Origin: Eumeta japonica
Taxonomy: Eukaryota; Arthropoda; Insecta; Lepidoptera; Psychidae
Direction: 5' to 3'
Length of the DNA stretch: 64,000 bases
Assembly: GCA_005406025.1 (NCBI GenBank)
Contig: BGZK01001570.1
Coordinates: forward strand, 62,001 to 126,000
In this document: in pieces, positions 1 to 11,215 of the stretch
How positions within the stretch are numbered: the first letter of the stretch is position 1
How the letters are laid out: each line of letters starts with the position of its first letter
The notes under the pieces: generated by a model
Told to the model about the DNA's origin: nothing
What the model saw: only the letters and a program-made list of their open reading frames with translations
The model's database searches: none
Position numbers and translations under genes: made by a program

Positions 1-86
1 ATTTGTTTGTTTGTATGTTTGATGACAGAAGTTTTAAAATAAATTAATTAATTCTGAACATACGTGTTTGTATGTGATTTCAATAG

Positions 87-223
87 AAGCCGCCGGCGCG
101 TGCACCTTCACCATGTACTTCCGAAAAGCTGCAAAATGTCTTAGAGAAGTCAGTACAAAACCTTTGATGATGCCGACGACAAGGCGCTGCGCACTATCAA
201 AGTGCCGATGGTTAAAATTATGA
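87..223 (+). other. possible coding remnant, unidentified
   Basis: This GC-richer stretch follows an acceptor-like tttcaatag and stays open for about 45 codons to a TGA. A second frame is also open for about 26 codons. I recognise no domain, and the downstream part reads better in a third frame, which suggests a decayed exon or transposon scrap. Support is weak. Confidence 0.15.
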
Positions 224-1383
224 ATGCACTCTATTTTCTTTTAATAGATATTTTCATTCGCTATGGATGTTTATGGTATTAGTCGTAATGCGCATATATG
301 TTATACCTACCTACTCCGTGAAACGGCGCTCAGTTCTAGCTGCAAGACGCAAGAGTCTTGCAGGCTTAGTCTTGTTCTTGCTCAAATCTTGCACGGTCAG
401 TCTTGGTCTTGGCCTTGCAAAATGCAAGAACAAAACCAAGACTGCAATACCAAAACCAATTTTGCTCATAACTAGTACTTTTAGAACCAGTATGTCTATT
501 TTTCACCATTTTCAACTTGTTACCTAGACTATAATAGAAATTAAATAGCTAGTAACTACCATCTTTATACCTTTTTGAGGACACAAAAACTAAGAATCGC
601 CTATACGTTTTCTTCTGTTATTGCATGCCTTAAGCGCGAGCGTAGGTATGCTATTGTCGCCTGAAAATCCCATCTACACTGGATGTGGCCATGATAACTA
701 AAAAGCTATTTAACTTTTAAACTTAATTTTTTTTTCAATCTCATCACTAATCGATTGGGCATAACTGTATTGAACATCACAGCTTAATATAGTACCAAGT
801 AGCTGTAATTGAGTTTTTTAACTGGCAGTTATTCATGTTTTGATCTGTCATTTCGCTTAAATATCTAAAATAGAGGTTGAGATTGAGCGTGAAGTTGTTT
901 ATTTGGCATTATGATGTGTAATAAATATGGAATTACTTATCCCCTTTTCGATTCAAGTTTACTATAAAATTATTTGAAAATCAAAAATTAAAAAAGAGGA
1001 TTTTTGGTGAAAAGCTCATATATTATCATAAACCTCTAATTTAAATAACATACGTACGGCACGAGCGCTTAAAGAATGTACATTTGGTTTTACCAAATTT
1101 TTTATTTATTCTTCATGGAATACTGTTTTAGGTAAACAATTTCCTTTAAAAATTAAATTAGTTGGACACAAATTTCCGAATGAAACGAAACAAAGGTCAT
1201 ATGTCATTTGTTTGCAATGAGTAATCTAAACATTGCATAATTATTTACTTACTACTGTTCTTTTTAAATTGTGTGTTTTATGTATCAATAGTGATTATTT
1301 GTTACCGTGTTAATTACCAGACTTGCTAATTACTTGATTCAATTAAATTACTAGATTAAATTTTTAAATTCACGAAGCTGAAA
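224..1383. other. AT-rich sequence, no gene seen
   Basis: Two overlapping short open frames at 263-527 share no recognisable motif and mostly read through a CAAGA/CTTGC-rich simple stretch (about 340-455). Nothing else is supported here. Confidence 0.5.
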
Positions 1384-1560
1384 ATGTCATTCTCCAACAT
1401 TGAATACGTAGATACTATTTTGAGTTATGGAGAAAGTCGGGGTAATGTATTCCAGGCGTTGTGTTTATATCATGCACCTATCAACAGTTTGAAGAGCTGA
1501 AGGCAGTTGAAGTACAGCAATCCGAACACCTTTTCACATAACGGTAAGCTACGATCAACT
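1384..1560 (+). pseudogene. DUF4817-type helix-turn-helix fragment of a DNA transposon
   Basis: The frame from the ATG reads FSNIEYVDTILSYGESRGN, which matches the usual opening of the DUF4817 domain: an EYxDxxxxYGExxGN pattern, then an A-x-x-LY segment. That domain is the N-terminal DNA-binding helix-turn-helix of many insect Tc1/mariner-like transposases. A TGA falls after 38 codons. Similar sequence continues in another frame to about 1560 with an NPNTF motif where the family has HPxxxTF. No DDE domain follows, so this is an isolated N-terminal scrap. A related complete relic lies at 29510-30610 on the other strand. Confidence 0.6.
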
Positions 1561-1691
1561 AAAGAAAATAAAGATATTTATAGCAACGCCGTTAGATGTC
1601 CCGCTAAAACCCAGACGGATTTTAACACCTAGCCGCGTGTTGTCCTTGACAACTGACCGCGTGTGTCACCGTAAGAGTTTTTAGTTCGGAA

Positions 1692-1775
1692 ATGCCTTCT
1701 TGCATTATAAAAGACTGCAATTCCACAGGAACAGGAAACGACTTAAAAGCATGTGAGATTACCGTTTATGGGTGA
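1692..1775 (+). pseudogene. THAP zinc-finger N-terminal fragment
   Basis: Twenty-seven codons starting MPSCIIKDCNSTG resemble the start of a THAP domain. The first two zinc ligands (C4 and C9) have the usual C-x4-C spacing near the initiator Met, and an EITVY segment sits where THAP proteins have I-T-x-H-x-F-P. A TGA stops the frame before the second half of the C2CH finger. THAP domains occur in P-element transposases and in many insect regulators. With no flanking exon visible, a transposon scrap or a single exon of a THAP gene are both possible. Confidence 0.4.
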
Positions 1776-2594
1776 ATTCTTAGTTTTTATTCCGATATTT
1801 ATCCAAAAAAATGAAAAAACATATACCTACCAATTTATTGGATAACGGAGTTGAAAAATATGAAACAAGACTTCACTATTCTAATTTTTCTATGGTTAAT
1901 TTTTGTTTCCTTTATAATTTTTTTGATGATTATCTGTGTTAATAAAACGGGTTTATTATAAATTTTCCCGTGAAGCAGAAAGAACAATTTTTATAAGAAC
2001 ATATTAGGAAATCATGAGAGTTAATGACTTGAACAACCTATGATATTCAATCATAAATTCCTTTTGATAAAAAGGACGATCGAAGAATATATTAAACTTT
2101 TGTCTCCATCAACGTAGTAAAAAAAGATTTATTAGTAAAAACTATTAAACATCAAATATTTAGACTCGTTCTATTTCATGGAAAGTAGTCTATAGAAAAT
2201 AGAAAAAAAATGTGATCTACTGTAGATAATTTATTCCTTGAGAGAAAGAAAACAAAGTATGTGAAACTCTCACTTTTGAATATGCGGCCCATAGTTGAAA
2301 GCCACCAATTCAGGTAAGGCGCTGTGTGAGCGCATGCAATGCAGCGCCATTATATCATCGTGATACAAAAGCATAGAATTATAACGTCGAACAAATTTAC
2401 GTTCATTCGTAGCACATAACTCGCTTAAATGTAAATGAGAATATACGTCAGTTTTAACCAAATAAATCTCTTACAAAGGACCTTATTATTATCTTTTTCA
2501 GATGTAATTTCGAATAACACTGTTATTTCTTAACCGAAAAAAAAGAGAAATAATGAAGACACTCGTTGACGACAGAAAGAGAAAAAATAATGAC
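1776..2594. other. AT-rich sequence, no gene seen
   Basis: The only open frame, on the minus strand at 2270-2461 (63 codons), has no recognisable motif. I see no repeats or splice-bounded exons. Confidence 0.45.
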
Positions 2595-2667
2595 ACATGG
2601 CGAACATCTGTACGGCCGCGAAGCGCGGATGTCGTACGTCTGTACGACGTAATATCGTATGCCATGT
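2595..2667. repeat. compact palindromic module with two internal hairpins
   Basis: The outer arms acatggc (2595-2601) and gccatgt (2661-2667) are perfect inverted repeats. Inside lie two more perfect hairpins: ccgcg-aag-cgcgg (2616-2628) and gtcgtac-gtct-gtacgac (2631-2648). The module is much richer in CpG than its surroundings. It could be a very short MITE or the end of a larger element. No target duplication is evident. Confidence 0.55.
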
Positions 2668-3528
2668 CTACTACGAAGCCAATTTTGTTTGGTCATTTTG
2701 TTTATATACTTCTATGAATAGGAATGCTTCTATTTTTTTCTATATCGATGCGTTAGATATATAACATTTATCCTTATATAAATTGAAGGTTAATATCAAA
2801 CAATCACTTTATAAAAATGGGTATTATAAAATTTCGATATATTTAAGGGATAAATGCACATAGCCATTAACTGCTCTTTATATCTCGTGTAATTGATTTT
2901 TTTAAGTAAATTGTACATAAGCTCAAGTTTAAGCTCGTTCTTTTTGAAAGAAAATTCTAAGCCTTCTAAATGAGATATTAATTCTAAAAACATGAAATGA
3001 CGTATATCAAGTATTATATTGTAACCTACGAAATAAAGACAATTTAATTCTTGAGTTTATTTCTTTTTTCTTTCCTTATCGCTCCTCTCCCCGCTCACGA
3101 TACATCCGCTTATCGCAACGTCGCTGTAACGGACGCTTTCGTGTTCGATATAATCGCTTTATAAATTATAAGGTGCCACAAGTCTTAATCCAATATGAAG
3201 AAAAATAAAAGCGCGAGAAACGAGTGCCAGTAGGACTTTAGGAAGGCCCCAGACTACAGCCGCCGTAAATCAGGTATCGTGACTTCCTATATTTATCCTA
3301 TACGCCTTGATCACGTACAGTCCACTTCTCTCCCAACAGACCCCATACAGGTTCGATCAAGAAACTGTGGAGTCCGTACAAAAACCTTACAATGTTTTTA
3401 AAGGAATTGTAGAAATGTGTGCCACAATTCTTTTAAAAAATATCACTTGTGTTACTAATATTGATTTGTGAATGATCCTTCACAAAATAAAGATCAAGAT
3501 AATGAATATTTTTGCATTTAAAAAGTTG
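2668..3528. other. no gene seen
   Basis: This is AT-rich DNA with a more GC-balanced segment at about 3070-3400 that may be the non-coding end of the neighbouring hAT relic. A 65-codon minus-strand frame at 2796-2993 has no motif. Confidence 0.4.
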
Positions 3529-3780
3529 TTACTTCATAATCATGCAGCATTTTCCTTCCAACCTCAAACCGCAGCGTACTCTTAATATATCAGTTAAAAG
3601 TTTCAAACTCATTCGATTTCGCTGCTTGTTCTTTATTAAATTCATACTGCTGAATAGTCTCTCAACATCGGCATTGGAATGAGGCAATACTAGGAGAGTA
3701 AAAGCAAAAGTCACTAATTCCTTAAACCTCAATTCTCCTTGAGCATCTTTGAAATGCAATACTTCATTCCAATTTTTTTT
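3529..3780 (-). pseudogene. hAT transposase C-terminal dimerisation domain
   Basis: The minus frame carries the hAT C-terminal dimerisation signature: LPHSNADVERLFSSMN followed by KNKQRNRMS. It is preceded by a G-x-x-RFKELV helix, and in-frame similarity continues a few codons upstream of the first Met (a WNEVL segment). In hAT elements this block mediates dimerisation and carries the catalytic glutamate region. The fragment ends with an RLEGKCC tail typical of the zinc-finger/MYM-like hAT proteins. No BED finger or RNase-H-like core is visible in the kilobase upstream, so only the last 80 or so residues remain. It belongs to a different subfamily from the hAT copies at 48.9-51.5 and 57.8-60 kb. 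Confidence 0.7.
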
Positions 3781-4394
3781 GAAGTTATACTTCTTTTGGT
3801 GCGTTTGGATGAGAGTGAATTTGTGAGCTGCGCGCGCACAAACGACATGATGAAGTTAGCCACAGAATAGAAATAATATCAACACTGAATATAGTTACAA
3901 TACTGAGTGTTCATACTATATAGTACATAGTACAGAGTGTTCATGCTATATATTACATAGTACTTATATTCATAACCCAGTTCTTGCAAAATATAGTATT
4001 CATATGAATAATCAATTTTGAGTATTAATTTTCTATAATTATTATTTTTGTTCAATTTATTATATATATAAACATTATTTGTAAACTTTTAACATTGTGT
4101 TGTGAAAAATTGTGAAAATTTGAAGTGTTTTTAAATATTAGAGGTTAACCATGTAAGTATAATATATAGATATATTTCTAACGAACTTATTATTTTTCTA
4201 ACAAATAATTGAATAATAAGTACACACACTCTTTTTAAATGTATTTGACTCATTCACATAATGAATAATGATTATATATTTGTACTGTATTGTTATATTG
4301 TTACGTTAATAAAACATTTTCAATTAAACAAAATCGTTTTGATTGATTTTAATATTTATTGTCGATTACTACTGCATTTGAGTTATTTTAAATA
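3781..4394. other. no gene seen; short diverged repeats
   Basis: AT-rich sequence. The string tacacacactctttttt occurs at about 4219 and again at about 4440 with diverged flanks, including a shared catt...aatgaat, which suggests an old short duplication. A near-repeat of gagtgttcat(a/g)ctatatagtacatag also occurs at about 3906 and 3936. Confidence 0.4.
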
Positions 4395-4712
4395 TTATTC
4401 ATACGCCAAAGAAGTATAACTTCTAACGCGTGTACATAAGTACACACACTCTTTTTTTTTTGTGTTTTTGGTCTCATTCCATTTCAATAAATGAATTTGA
4501 TGCAACTGATCGGCGACTCTTACTATATGTTCTGCACTTTTCTTGAACTGCGCCATTACGTCAATTAATGGTTCTTTATTGTGATTCTGTGCTTGTTCTA
4601 CCACTAAATGGGGGGTTAAAACCACCAGTTTTAGTGGAAAATCCACTAAGTTGGCAACACTGCTCGCGGCAGCCGTGCGCGATTCGTACGAGCACTTAGA
4701 TACTGTTCGCAC
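4395..4712 (-). other. uncharacterised 105-codon open frame
   Basis: The frame is open for 105 codons and contains a helical-looking segment (VMAQFKKSAEHIVRVADQLHQ) with plausible coding character. It sits about 0.6 kb upstream, on the same strand, of the hAT dimerisation fragment. I cannot place it in a family. It may be the C-terminal part of a second protein of a DNA transposon, or chance. No convincing splice sites or start context were seen. Confidence 0.25.
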
Positions 4713-5357
4713 ATATACGGAAATACTTGAAACACTTATTACCTAATTTTTGACGATTACGATAGATATATATCTAGTTTTTTTTTCCTTAATTTTGCAA
4801 TAATTATCATTTCTTTTCTGTAAAACTAACTTAGTATTTTACATGAATTTTGCAAAAATTTCTTGTTAGATTTAACAATTATTTTGTTTTATTATATTCA
4901 AAAACTTTCCACAAATCTATAAAAAAATATGGCTACAGTTAATTTAAAAGTTCACGATAATACGATCTTACGTAACTTAATATTTATGCCCCCCCCAAGG
5001 CAGTTGTTTATTGCATGCAATAGCTTTTTATTTTATAATTCAATAAATGTTGAACAAACACAAGTTGTGAGAGCTACAATAGTTAATTACATTTATAATA
5101 ATTAGGAGGCGTTTCATTTGTATACAAGCAATGATCGTGGAGACACTTTCTGTTCATGTCAAGATTATAAATTAACCACGCTCCAATCCTCCAACTTAGC
5201 GGCACCGCTGAAGTGATGACAGCAGGAATTTTGTTCTCTGCGAGGTTCGAAGTGTATGAACGTAATACGGGTGTATTGGAGATGTATTTGGTAGTGAAGT
5301 ATATTCCATTAAGCGTTTACTTTTTACAGTAAATTTGTCGTCGGGACATTATGATTT
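4713..5357. other. no gene seen
   Basis: AT-rich DNA leading into the Helentron. The true 5' terminus of that element could lie in here, but I could not identify it. Confidence 0.4.
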
Positions 5358-7430
5358 TTGTTAACTGTAGATTTCGATGTGTCAACAAATATTACAAACA
5401 CTCAAAATTCAATGGTAAGAGGTCGTCCAAAACGTAGTAAATACAGTCGCCTAAAAATATCTAAAAAGTCCCGCTCGGATAAATTACGTGAAGCTAAACA
5501 GAAATACAAGATAACTAATTCTGAGGATAATACACCAACTGTAGCATATTATAGAGTAAAGGACAGTGAGGAATGTCAAGATCAGGAACATCGGATCAAT
5601 AATGAACTCGAAATCCCTGCTACACCCTCCGTTTACTCCATGACCTATACACCAAGTCCGTACAGCCAGTAGTGTATCCCATACCGTATACTTTTAAAGG
5701 TGACGCGTCTTTAGATTGTTCTTTAATCTGTAATTCTAAGTTTGTCGATAAAGGTGATGCACTTCCTAAGATAAAATGTCTTCCTATGAAATAAAAAGCA
5801 TCAGAAAACCTTAAGAAATACAATAGGGAAAAAAGCGTTTGTAGAGAAAAAAGAAGACCTTAGAATTAAGGAGAGAATATGAAACAAACTGGCAAAGCGA
5901 TTACAAAGGGCATATTAATGTACAAAGAAAAGTTTACACTTTTCTCGTGATCGTGTTCTTGACAGGGCTTTCCATGGTGTAACACGTGAGAACTCTGAAT
6001 ACAGAGAGCAGTAGCGAGCTTGCAACACGGCAGCTCATCGCGTAACACGCGAAGATCCAGTATACAGGGATGAAGATCGAGCACATAATACTATTGAATA
6101 TTAAATAAGTAGGGACGAGGGAGATTGATGTTGAACGCGAGAAAGAGACAAAGATATTTAGAAACAATGCTTATCTTAGTGATTTGATGACTGTCCGTCA
6201 ACATTTTTTTAATAATATTCTAAATGGTCACACAAATATCTGTTCCTGTTGTGGTCGTTTGTGGTATAAAAATTCGCTTAGTCATGAAAAAAGAGCAGTT
6301 GTCTAAAACATTTTCAGAGCAAAACCCAAATGATTTATTTCTAATCAATACGTTTGGTGACAGTGGTTCATTTTATTATACATGACAAAAATGTCTTAAA
6401 GAAAGTAAAATACCACGGCTCGCCATACATAATGGCTTAATTTATCCTGAAATTCCAGATATATTGCAACAACTTCACTTGAAAAACGTATAGTATATAA
6501 CGTCACCACGACATATTTTCGTTAAGATAGTTAGGCGAGGTCAAGGTCTCGGTTTCCAACATGGATTGGTAGGGAATATAGTAAACGTTCCAGTAGATGT
6601 TATCACGATGGTATCAACCTTACCAAGACATGTATCCGATAGTCTTGTAATAACGCGTTTTGAAGAGAAAAATGTGCTACAAACACGGCCGACAAGAACG
6701 TATTCGAGTGCAATAGTGAGAGAAGCAGCAAAATATTTAGTGCAGACAGAATTATTTAAAAACTAAATACTACACATGATGATAGTTGGAGTTATGACGA
6801 AAATTATAATACCTGCGATACAGACGATAATAAATGCACCTGCGAACTTGAAGAATTAGATGAACCAGTCAATCCTAGCAACGCTGAAACTTTGCTCGAT
6901 AATGAATAAGATGTCGTCATTACAATGGCACCTGGCGAAGGCAAGTACACCCTATCACTTCTTTATGATGATTATTTTGAAGAATTAGCTTTTATTAAGG
7001 TTCATGGCGGAGTAAAACGATAATTTAAACTAAATTTAAGTGCCTCTGAGATAATGTAATCCAAAATAAGCCGGTATGATAGAAGAGATATGCGGCCAGA
7101 CTGTTATTTACTTTATTCAAAAAATTACAAATGGTGGCTTCAAATAGGTGGCTACATAAGAACTTGTCTTAGAAAGAAAACCATCAACTGCACTCCTATT
7201 TTAGTAAATAATCTCCTCTACGATGACTACGTAGACAACCTCATTCAATATGACGTTGGATTCTTAGTGGTGTGAGAAATTCTCCAGCACTCTGGGAAAA
7301 AGGAAAAAGAAATCGCTAGCGATAATTAGGCAGTTCGGCGTCCCTACATTATTTATAACAATATCAGCAGATGAAACACAATGGCCTCACTTGATAAAAC
7401 AGCATAAAAGCACGGTGGAGAAAAACAAAG
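5358..7430 (+). pseudogene. Helentron replicase N-terminal portion, broken
   Basis: A first open frame (5358-5672) is basic, with a VRGRPKRSKYSR segment, and reaches a tyrosine-rich end. At about 5930-6110, in broken frames, the NTAAHRVTRED-type charged repeats common at Helitron N-termini appear. At 6180-6770 there is a cysteine pair (ICSCCGRLW), then the NIVNVPVDVITMVSTLPR block typical of the conserved pre-Helitron domain (DUF6570-like). At 6920-7030 comes the ITMAPGEGK...L motif and at 7070-7130 an RYDRRDMRPD motif. The segment at 7260-7400 (RQFGVPTLFITISADE) is the Helitron_like_N core. In order these are the landmarks of the Helitron replicase, but at least six stops or shifts separate them. 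Sequence identity ends just before the BEL/Pao fragment begins. Confidence 0.7.
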
Positions 7431-7462
7431 TGTTGCTCGAAGGATCAGAAAACATTTCCTAA

Positions 7463-8619
7463 TTGGAAAATGTGCGACTTATTTTATTAACTTCGATGCG
7501 AAATATTGATGACACATTAAAGCGTTTCTGGGACTTAGAAAAACCGCCGCACACGTATTTATCTTCTCCCGAGGACGTGTTGTGCGAAGAAATGTATACG
7601 AAATTTAGGTATCGTGAACAAGACGGTCGATTTGTCGTCCCTATGATGATAAAGGACGATTATTCATTAGGTGACCCATACTGTCACAGTCTTAACCGTT
7701 TTTTTTAAATTTAGAAAAGCGCCTTGCCCGCGACTCGAATTCAAAGACGGAGTATACGCAATTCATGCGGGAATTCGAGGATTTAGGCCACATGCAGCCA
7801 GTAGGGCGAGTGCCCACTCGCGGTAGCGTATACGTCATGCCTCACGATTGTATTGTACGACCCGATAGTACGACGACACGTTTACGTGTAGTGTTTGACG
7901 CCAGCTGTCCCACTACGAATAAAAACTCACTCAATGATGTTGTTCATACCGGACCAAAATTACAACATATTTTGGATTTAATTACAAACCGTTTACATTT
8001 AGTCGTGTTTACGGCTGACATTAGTAAAATGTACAGGCAGATTCTTATCAGAACCGAATATAGGCCATATCAACACATTTTATGGCGTCAATTTCCACAT
8101 GCTCCCTTGCAAGAGTACGAACTTAATACTGTGACTTATACTGTAAGTAGTTCTCCATACTTAGCTATAAGAACTTTACGTCAACTCGCAGATGTGCACT
8201 ATGAGCAGTTCTCATTAGCAGCTAAAGTTCTACGGGACGAGACATACATGGATGATATAATCACAGGATGTTCCCCCATCGAAAATGCTATTAAGCTTCG
8301 AGATGACTTGGTAGCATTACTGAATTTGGGTCAGTTTCAATTAAGAAAATGGAGTAGTAATAACCCGCAATTATTACAAGACATTCCTTCAGAACACTGT
8401 CAACTGCAAAAATCCTTTTGTAAAGATAAATTCGAATTGAATTTAAAAATATTAGGAATTAAATGGAACCCACTTTCGGACTGTTTTTCTTATACTTTTG
8501 TCAAAGTCAACATTGAAAATACTAAACGTTCTATTTTATCTACAATCGCGATAATTTTTGACTCCTTAGGCTGGATAGCGCCCGCAAAATTATTGCTACA
8601 ATCACATATCCAAAATTAA
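7463..8619 (+). pseudogene. BEL/Pao reverse transcriptase region
   Basis: The region 7463-7708 holds the lead-in to BEL/Pao RT, with a TLKRFWDLE motif and an LGDPYCHSLNRF motif, ending in a stop. After a frame break, 7765-8619 is an open 284-codon reverse transcriptase. It contains the RLRVVFDAS block, SLNDVVHTGP, a VFTADISKMYRQI block (first catalytic Asp), a TVTY block and the YMDDI catalytic box. Downstream are the LRKWSSN and LGIKWNPLSD motifs and the LSTIAIIFDSLGWIAP connection segment. Both catalytic aspartates of the YxDD box are kept. The glycine normally following TVTY is replaced by threonine. The product would copy element RNA into DNA, but the gene is broken at both ends. Confidence 0.85.
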
Positions 8620-8633
8620 ATTACGTTTAATTT

Positions 8634-8978
8634 TTGCCCGCGAATTTCACAGAAATTCATCTAGTCGGATTTTGTGACGGATCATCGAAAGGGTACGGCT
8701 GCTGTGTATATGTCGGCACAGGAACTGATTTTAAGGTTACTTTACTCATTGGTAAAACCAAAGTAGCTCCGCTCAAAACGCTTACAATCAATAGATTAGA
8801 GCTATATGCTGCCGTTTTACTCGCCAGCGTCCTAAATCATATATATGACTTGCTAAAATCCAGAATTGATATTAATGCCGTTATATGGCCTATACCGATA
8901 GTAGTACAATTTTATTTTGGATTAATACTCCACCTTACAATCTAAAAATATTTGTAATGGTTCACCGACTAAGAACTA
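8634..8978 (+). pseudogene. BEL/Pao RNase H domain, frameshifted
   Basis: The GFCDGSSKGYGCCVY motif carries the first RNase H aspartate and is followed by KTKVAPLKTLTINRLEL with the catalytic glutamate (N-R-L-E-L). After about 8880 the expected TDSSTILFWI segment continues in a different frame, so a frameshift separates the two halves. A small deletion separates this domain from the reverse transcriptase (the usual LW-x-x-W linker is missing). Similarity stops near 8978 where the integrase should begin. Confidence 0.8.
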
Positions 8979-9006
8979 GTAGGTGAACTAAATTAAACGA
9001 TTTATT

Positions 9007-9219
9007 ATTAAATGGTTTAAACCGACACCCAATATAAAATTAAACGATGTGGTCATAATCGTGGAACCTAATCTGCCACTCACGCAGTGGAGATTGGCCA
9101 TCGTCGAGGAGTTACATCCTGGCAAAAATAATATCGTCCGAGTCGCAACTTTCCGAACTGCTAATGGTCATTTTCTGAAACGACCTATTGCCAAAACATG
9201 TCCACTTCCTATAAATTAA
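9007..9219 (+). pseudogene. BEL/Pao C-terminal DUF5641 fragment
   Basis: About 70 open codons, ending at a TAA, carry the C-terminal BEL/Pao signature: NIKLNDVVIIVE, LPLTQWRLAIVEELHPG, a VRVATFRTANG segment and finally an RPIAKTCPLP ending. This domain normally follows the integrase. Here it joins almost directly to the RNase H piece, which places an integrase-removing deletion near 8980-9005. Confidence 0.8.
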
Positions 9220-9495
9220 TTACATTTTTTATCTCACATATAACTTTTTTTCCTTATTAGTAATTAATTAATCCATTCACTGTGTAACTCATAATACTTA
9301 ACCTCTTCTTAGTACAATAAATAGGTATACTAAGATAGGTTAATTTAGTTTAAGCTTAATTTTAGTTTACACATTTGCCGTTTAATATTTAGTATTACTC
9401 CACATTCAGAGTACTGAATTAAAAGGTTTTATAATTTGATCTTTTGCTAATGCGCCTGTATCGTGAAATCTTGGACGATTTCAAGTGGGGGGAAA

Positions 9496-9920
9496 TGTTA
9501 CGACATAATAGTAATCCGATAAGAATATCCCTCCATACAATTTTTTTCCTCGACACCTCCGCAATTGAAAGAAGCGCCATCTACCGGTCATCACAGTTCA
9601 AATTAATATCGCCGCGGCGCTTATAAATTTTCGTGTGGGACATTGAATGTGATAGCTCCCGTGCATTGGGTCAGCATCGTGTACCATTCGTAATTTCGGT
9701 ATATTTATCAAGTCAGTGATCAAGACATTGGACCAAAACGGAGAAAGGAAGAGGGCGCGCCCGCAGTGAGTGAGACCAGGCCGCTTCTCCCGCGGCATGT
9801 TCTTTTTTTCCCATTCTCTTCCGTTTTGTTTTAGCGTTTCTCTATCGCTTGAGAACAGATAAATGCGATCCAGGCCATCGCCAGACAATAAATTAAAGAA
9901 GCCGAAACTGACGACGATGT
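9496..9920 (+). repeat. probable 3' LTR of the BEL/Pao element
   Basis: It begins tgttacgac immediately after a G-rich purine tract and has a GC-richer composition than its surroundings. It contains an aataaa signal at about 9887. Its exact end is unclear because the mariner inserted at 9926/9927. No matching 5' LTR is left for comparison, so the call rests on position and composition. Confidence 0.4.
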
Positions 9921-9927
9921 GGCGGTA

Positions 9928-11213
9928 CGAGGGGCGGCTGATAAGTCCGCGGCCTAAGGCATTAAATGAAAGAAAAGTACGAGTATTTTATTTTTATTTT
10001 TCAATATAGTCTCCCTCAAGCGAAATACATTTTTCACACCTGGTGTATAACGCCTTCAAACCGCCCAAAAAATATTCCTTTTCTTTGCAGTCAAAATGGC
10101 TTTCTACAGCCATCTTCATTTGATTGTCATCAACAAATCTACGACCACGTAACTCCTTTTTAAATTGGAAAAGGAAATAGTCGCTGGGAGCTAGATCTGG
10201 CTGTAGGGTGGTGGTCAATTTCCGAGAAGCCCGTGTCCTTCAGGGCCTGCCTCGAAACCCGCGCCGTGTGGACAGATGCATTGTCTTGTAAAACAGCACT
10301 CCGCGCGATAACTTCCCACGTCGCTTCTGTACGACTGTCTCTCGTGCCTGAGCCAATAAATTCGCGTAATATTGGCCATTCATAGTAGTCCCCTTTGGCA
10401 AGTAATCAATTAGTAAAACACCTTCACTATCCCAAAAAATTGTCGCCATAAGCTTCGATGCCGACTTTGAACCTTGAATTTCTTCGGCGGCTTTTCCTTT
10501 TTCGTCCATTGCATGGACTCCTGTTTAGATTCCGGATCGTATTGACGAACCCAGGTTTCATCCACGGTTACAATTCGGTCGCAAATTTCGTCTATATTAT
10601 CCCCGACTAACTCCAAAAAATCCTTACTTGTCTGAAGTCGCCGCTGCTTGTGAAACGGCGTTAGCATTTTTGGTACCCAACGCGCACTGATTTTTCTCAT
10701 ATTCATATGCTCGTGTATAATTTCTCCAACTCGTTCTTTACTAATCTGCAACTCTTCAGCTATCTGCCATAATTTTATTCTTCGGTCAGCCAGTACTAAT
10801 TTTTCGATTTTTCGAACATTTTCCTCCGTCACTACAGTCACAGGACGCCCTGGGCGAGGATCATCTTCACAGCTCTCTTGTCCTTGTTGAAATAAGCGAG
10901 CCCATTTTTTAACCATCGTATACGAAAGTACAGATTCCTGAAGAACTGATACCATGTCTTCAAAAATTTCTTTGGGCGTTTTTCCTTTCTTTACGAAGTA
11001 CTTTATTACGGCGCGATGTTCAATATTACTGAGATTTGACGATTCGGCTGACATGATGACGTTTGTGCTTCGACAGATAATTTGTTAATAACTTTAATAA
11101 CGAAAGGAAGCTATATTCATGCTAACAAGAAGTGTCGCAATTAGTGGTAATAGTTGTGAAATAATGAGTCATCGCTAAGTACCTTGGGCCGCGGACTTAT
11201 TAACCGCCCCTAG
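9928..11213 (-). mobile_element. mariner transposon with TIRs and TA target duplication
   Basis: The 1286-bp element has terminal inverted repeats of about 30 bp: aggggcggctgataagtcc at the left and, on the other strand, aggggcggttaataagtcc at the right, both followed by gcggcc(t/c)aagg. The dinucleotide TA flanks both ends (9926-9927 and 11214-11215), as expected for mariner integration. Length and structure are canonical. It lies at the junction between the BEL/Pao remnant and the resumed Helentron and is therefore one of the younger insertions in this nest. Confidence 0.88.
9994..11054 (-). pseudogene. mariner transposase, broken by frameshifts
   Basis: Reading from 11054 downwards, an open frame of about 190 family-like codons has an N-terminal helix-turn-helix (EHRAVIKYFVKKGKTPKEIF), the second helix-turn-helix region (LWQIAEELQIS) and the WVPKMLT linker. 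The first catalytic aspartate is in VTVDETWV. After a frameshift near 10480 the frame 10240-10509 has the IFWDSEGVLLIDYLPKG segment. The second aspartate (QDNAS) is reached in another frame near 10275. The third lies in DLAPSDYFLF at about 10190. All three catalytic positions are thus present, but in three frames. The family is the DD34D mariner group. Confidence 0.88.
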
Positions 11214-11215
11214 TA

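Larger units (their letters stand above)
7450..9927 (+). mobile_element. BEL/Pao LTR retrotransposon remnant inside the Helentron
   Basis: Plus-strand pol pieces appear in normal BEL/Pao order: protease-RT linker, reverse transcriptase, RNase H, then a C-terminal DUF5641 domain. Gag, protease and essentially all of the integrase are absent. A purine tract (about 9483-9493) followed by tgttacgacataa at about 9496 looks like the polypurine tract and the start of a 3' LTR. No 5' LTR was found, so the 5' half was lost. The left boundary lies between 7400 and 7460. The right boundary is blurred by the mariner at 9928. Confidence 0.75.
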
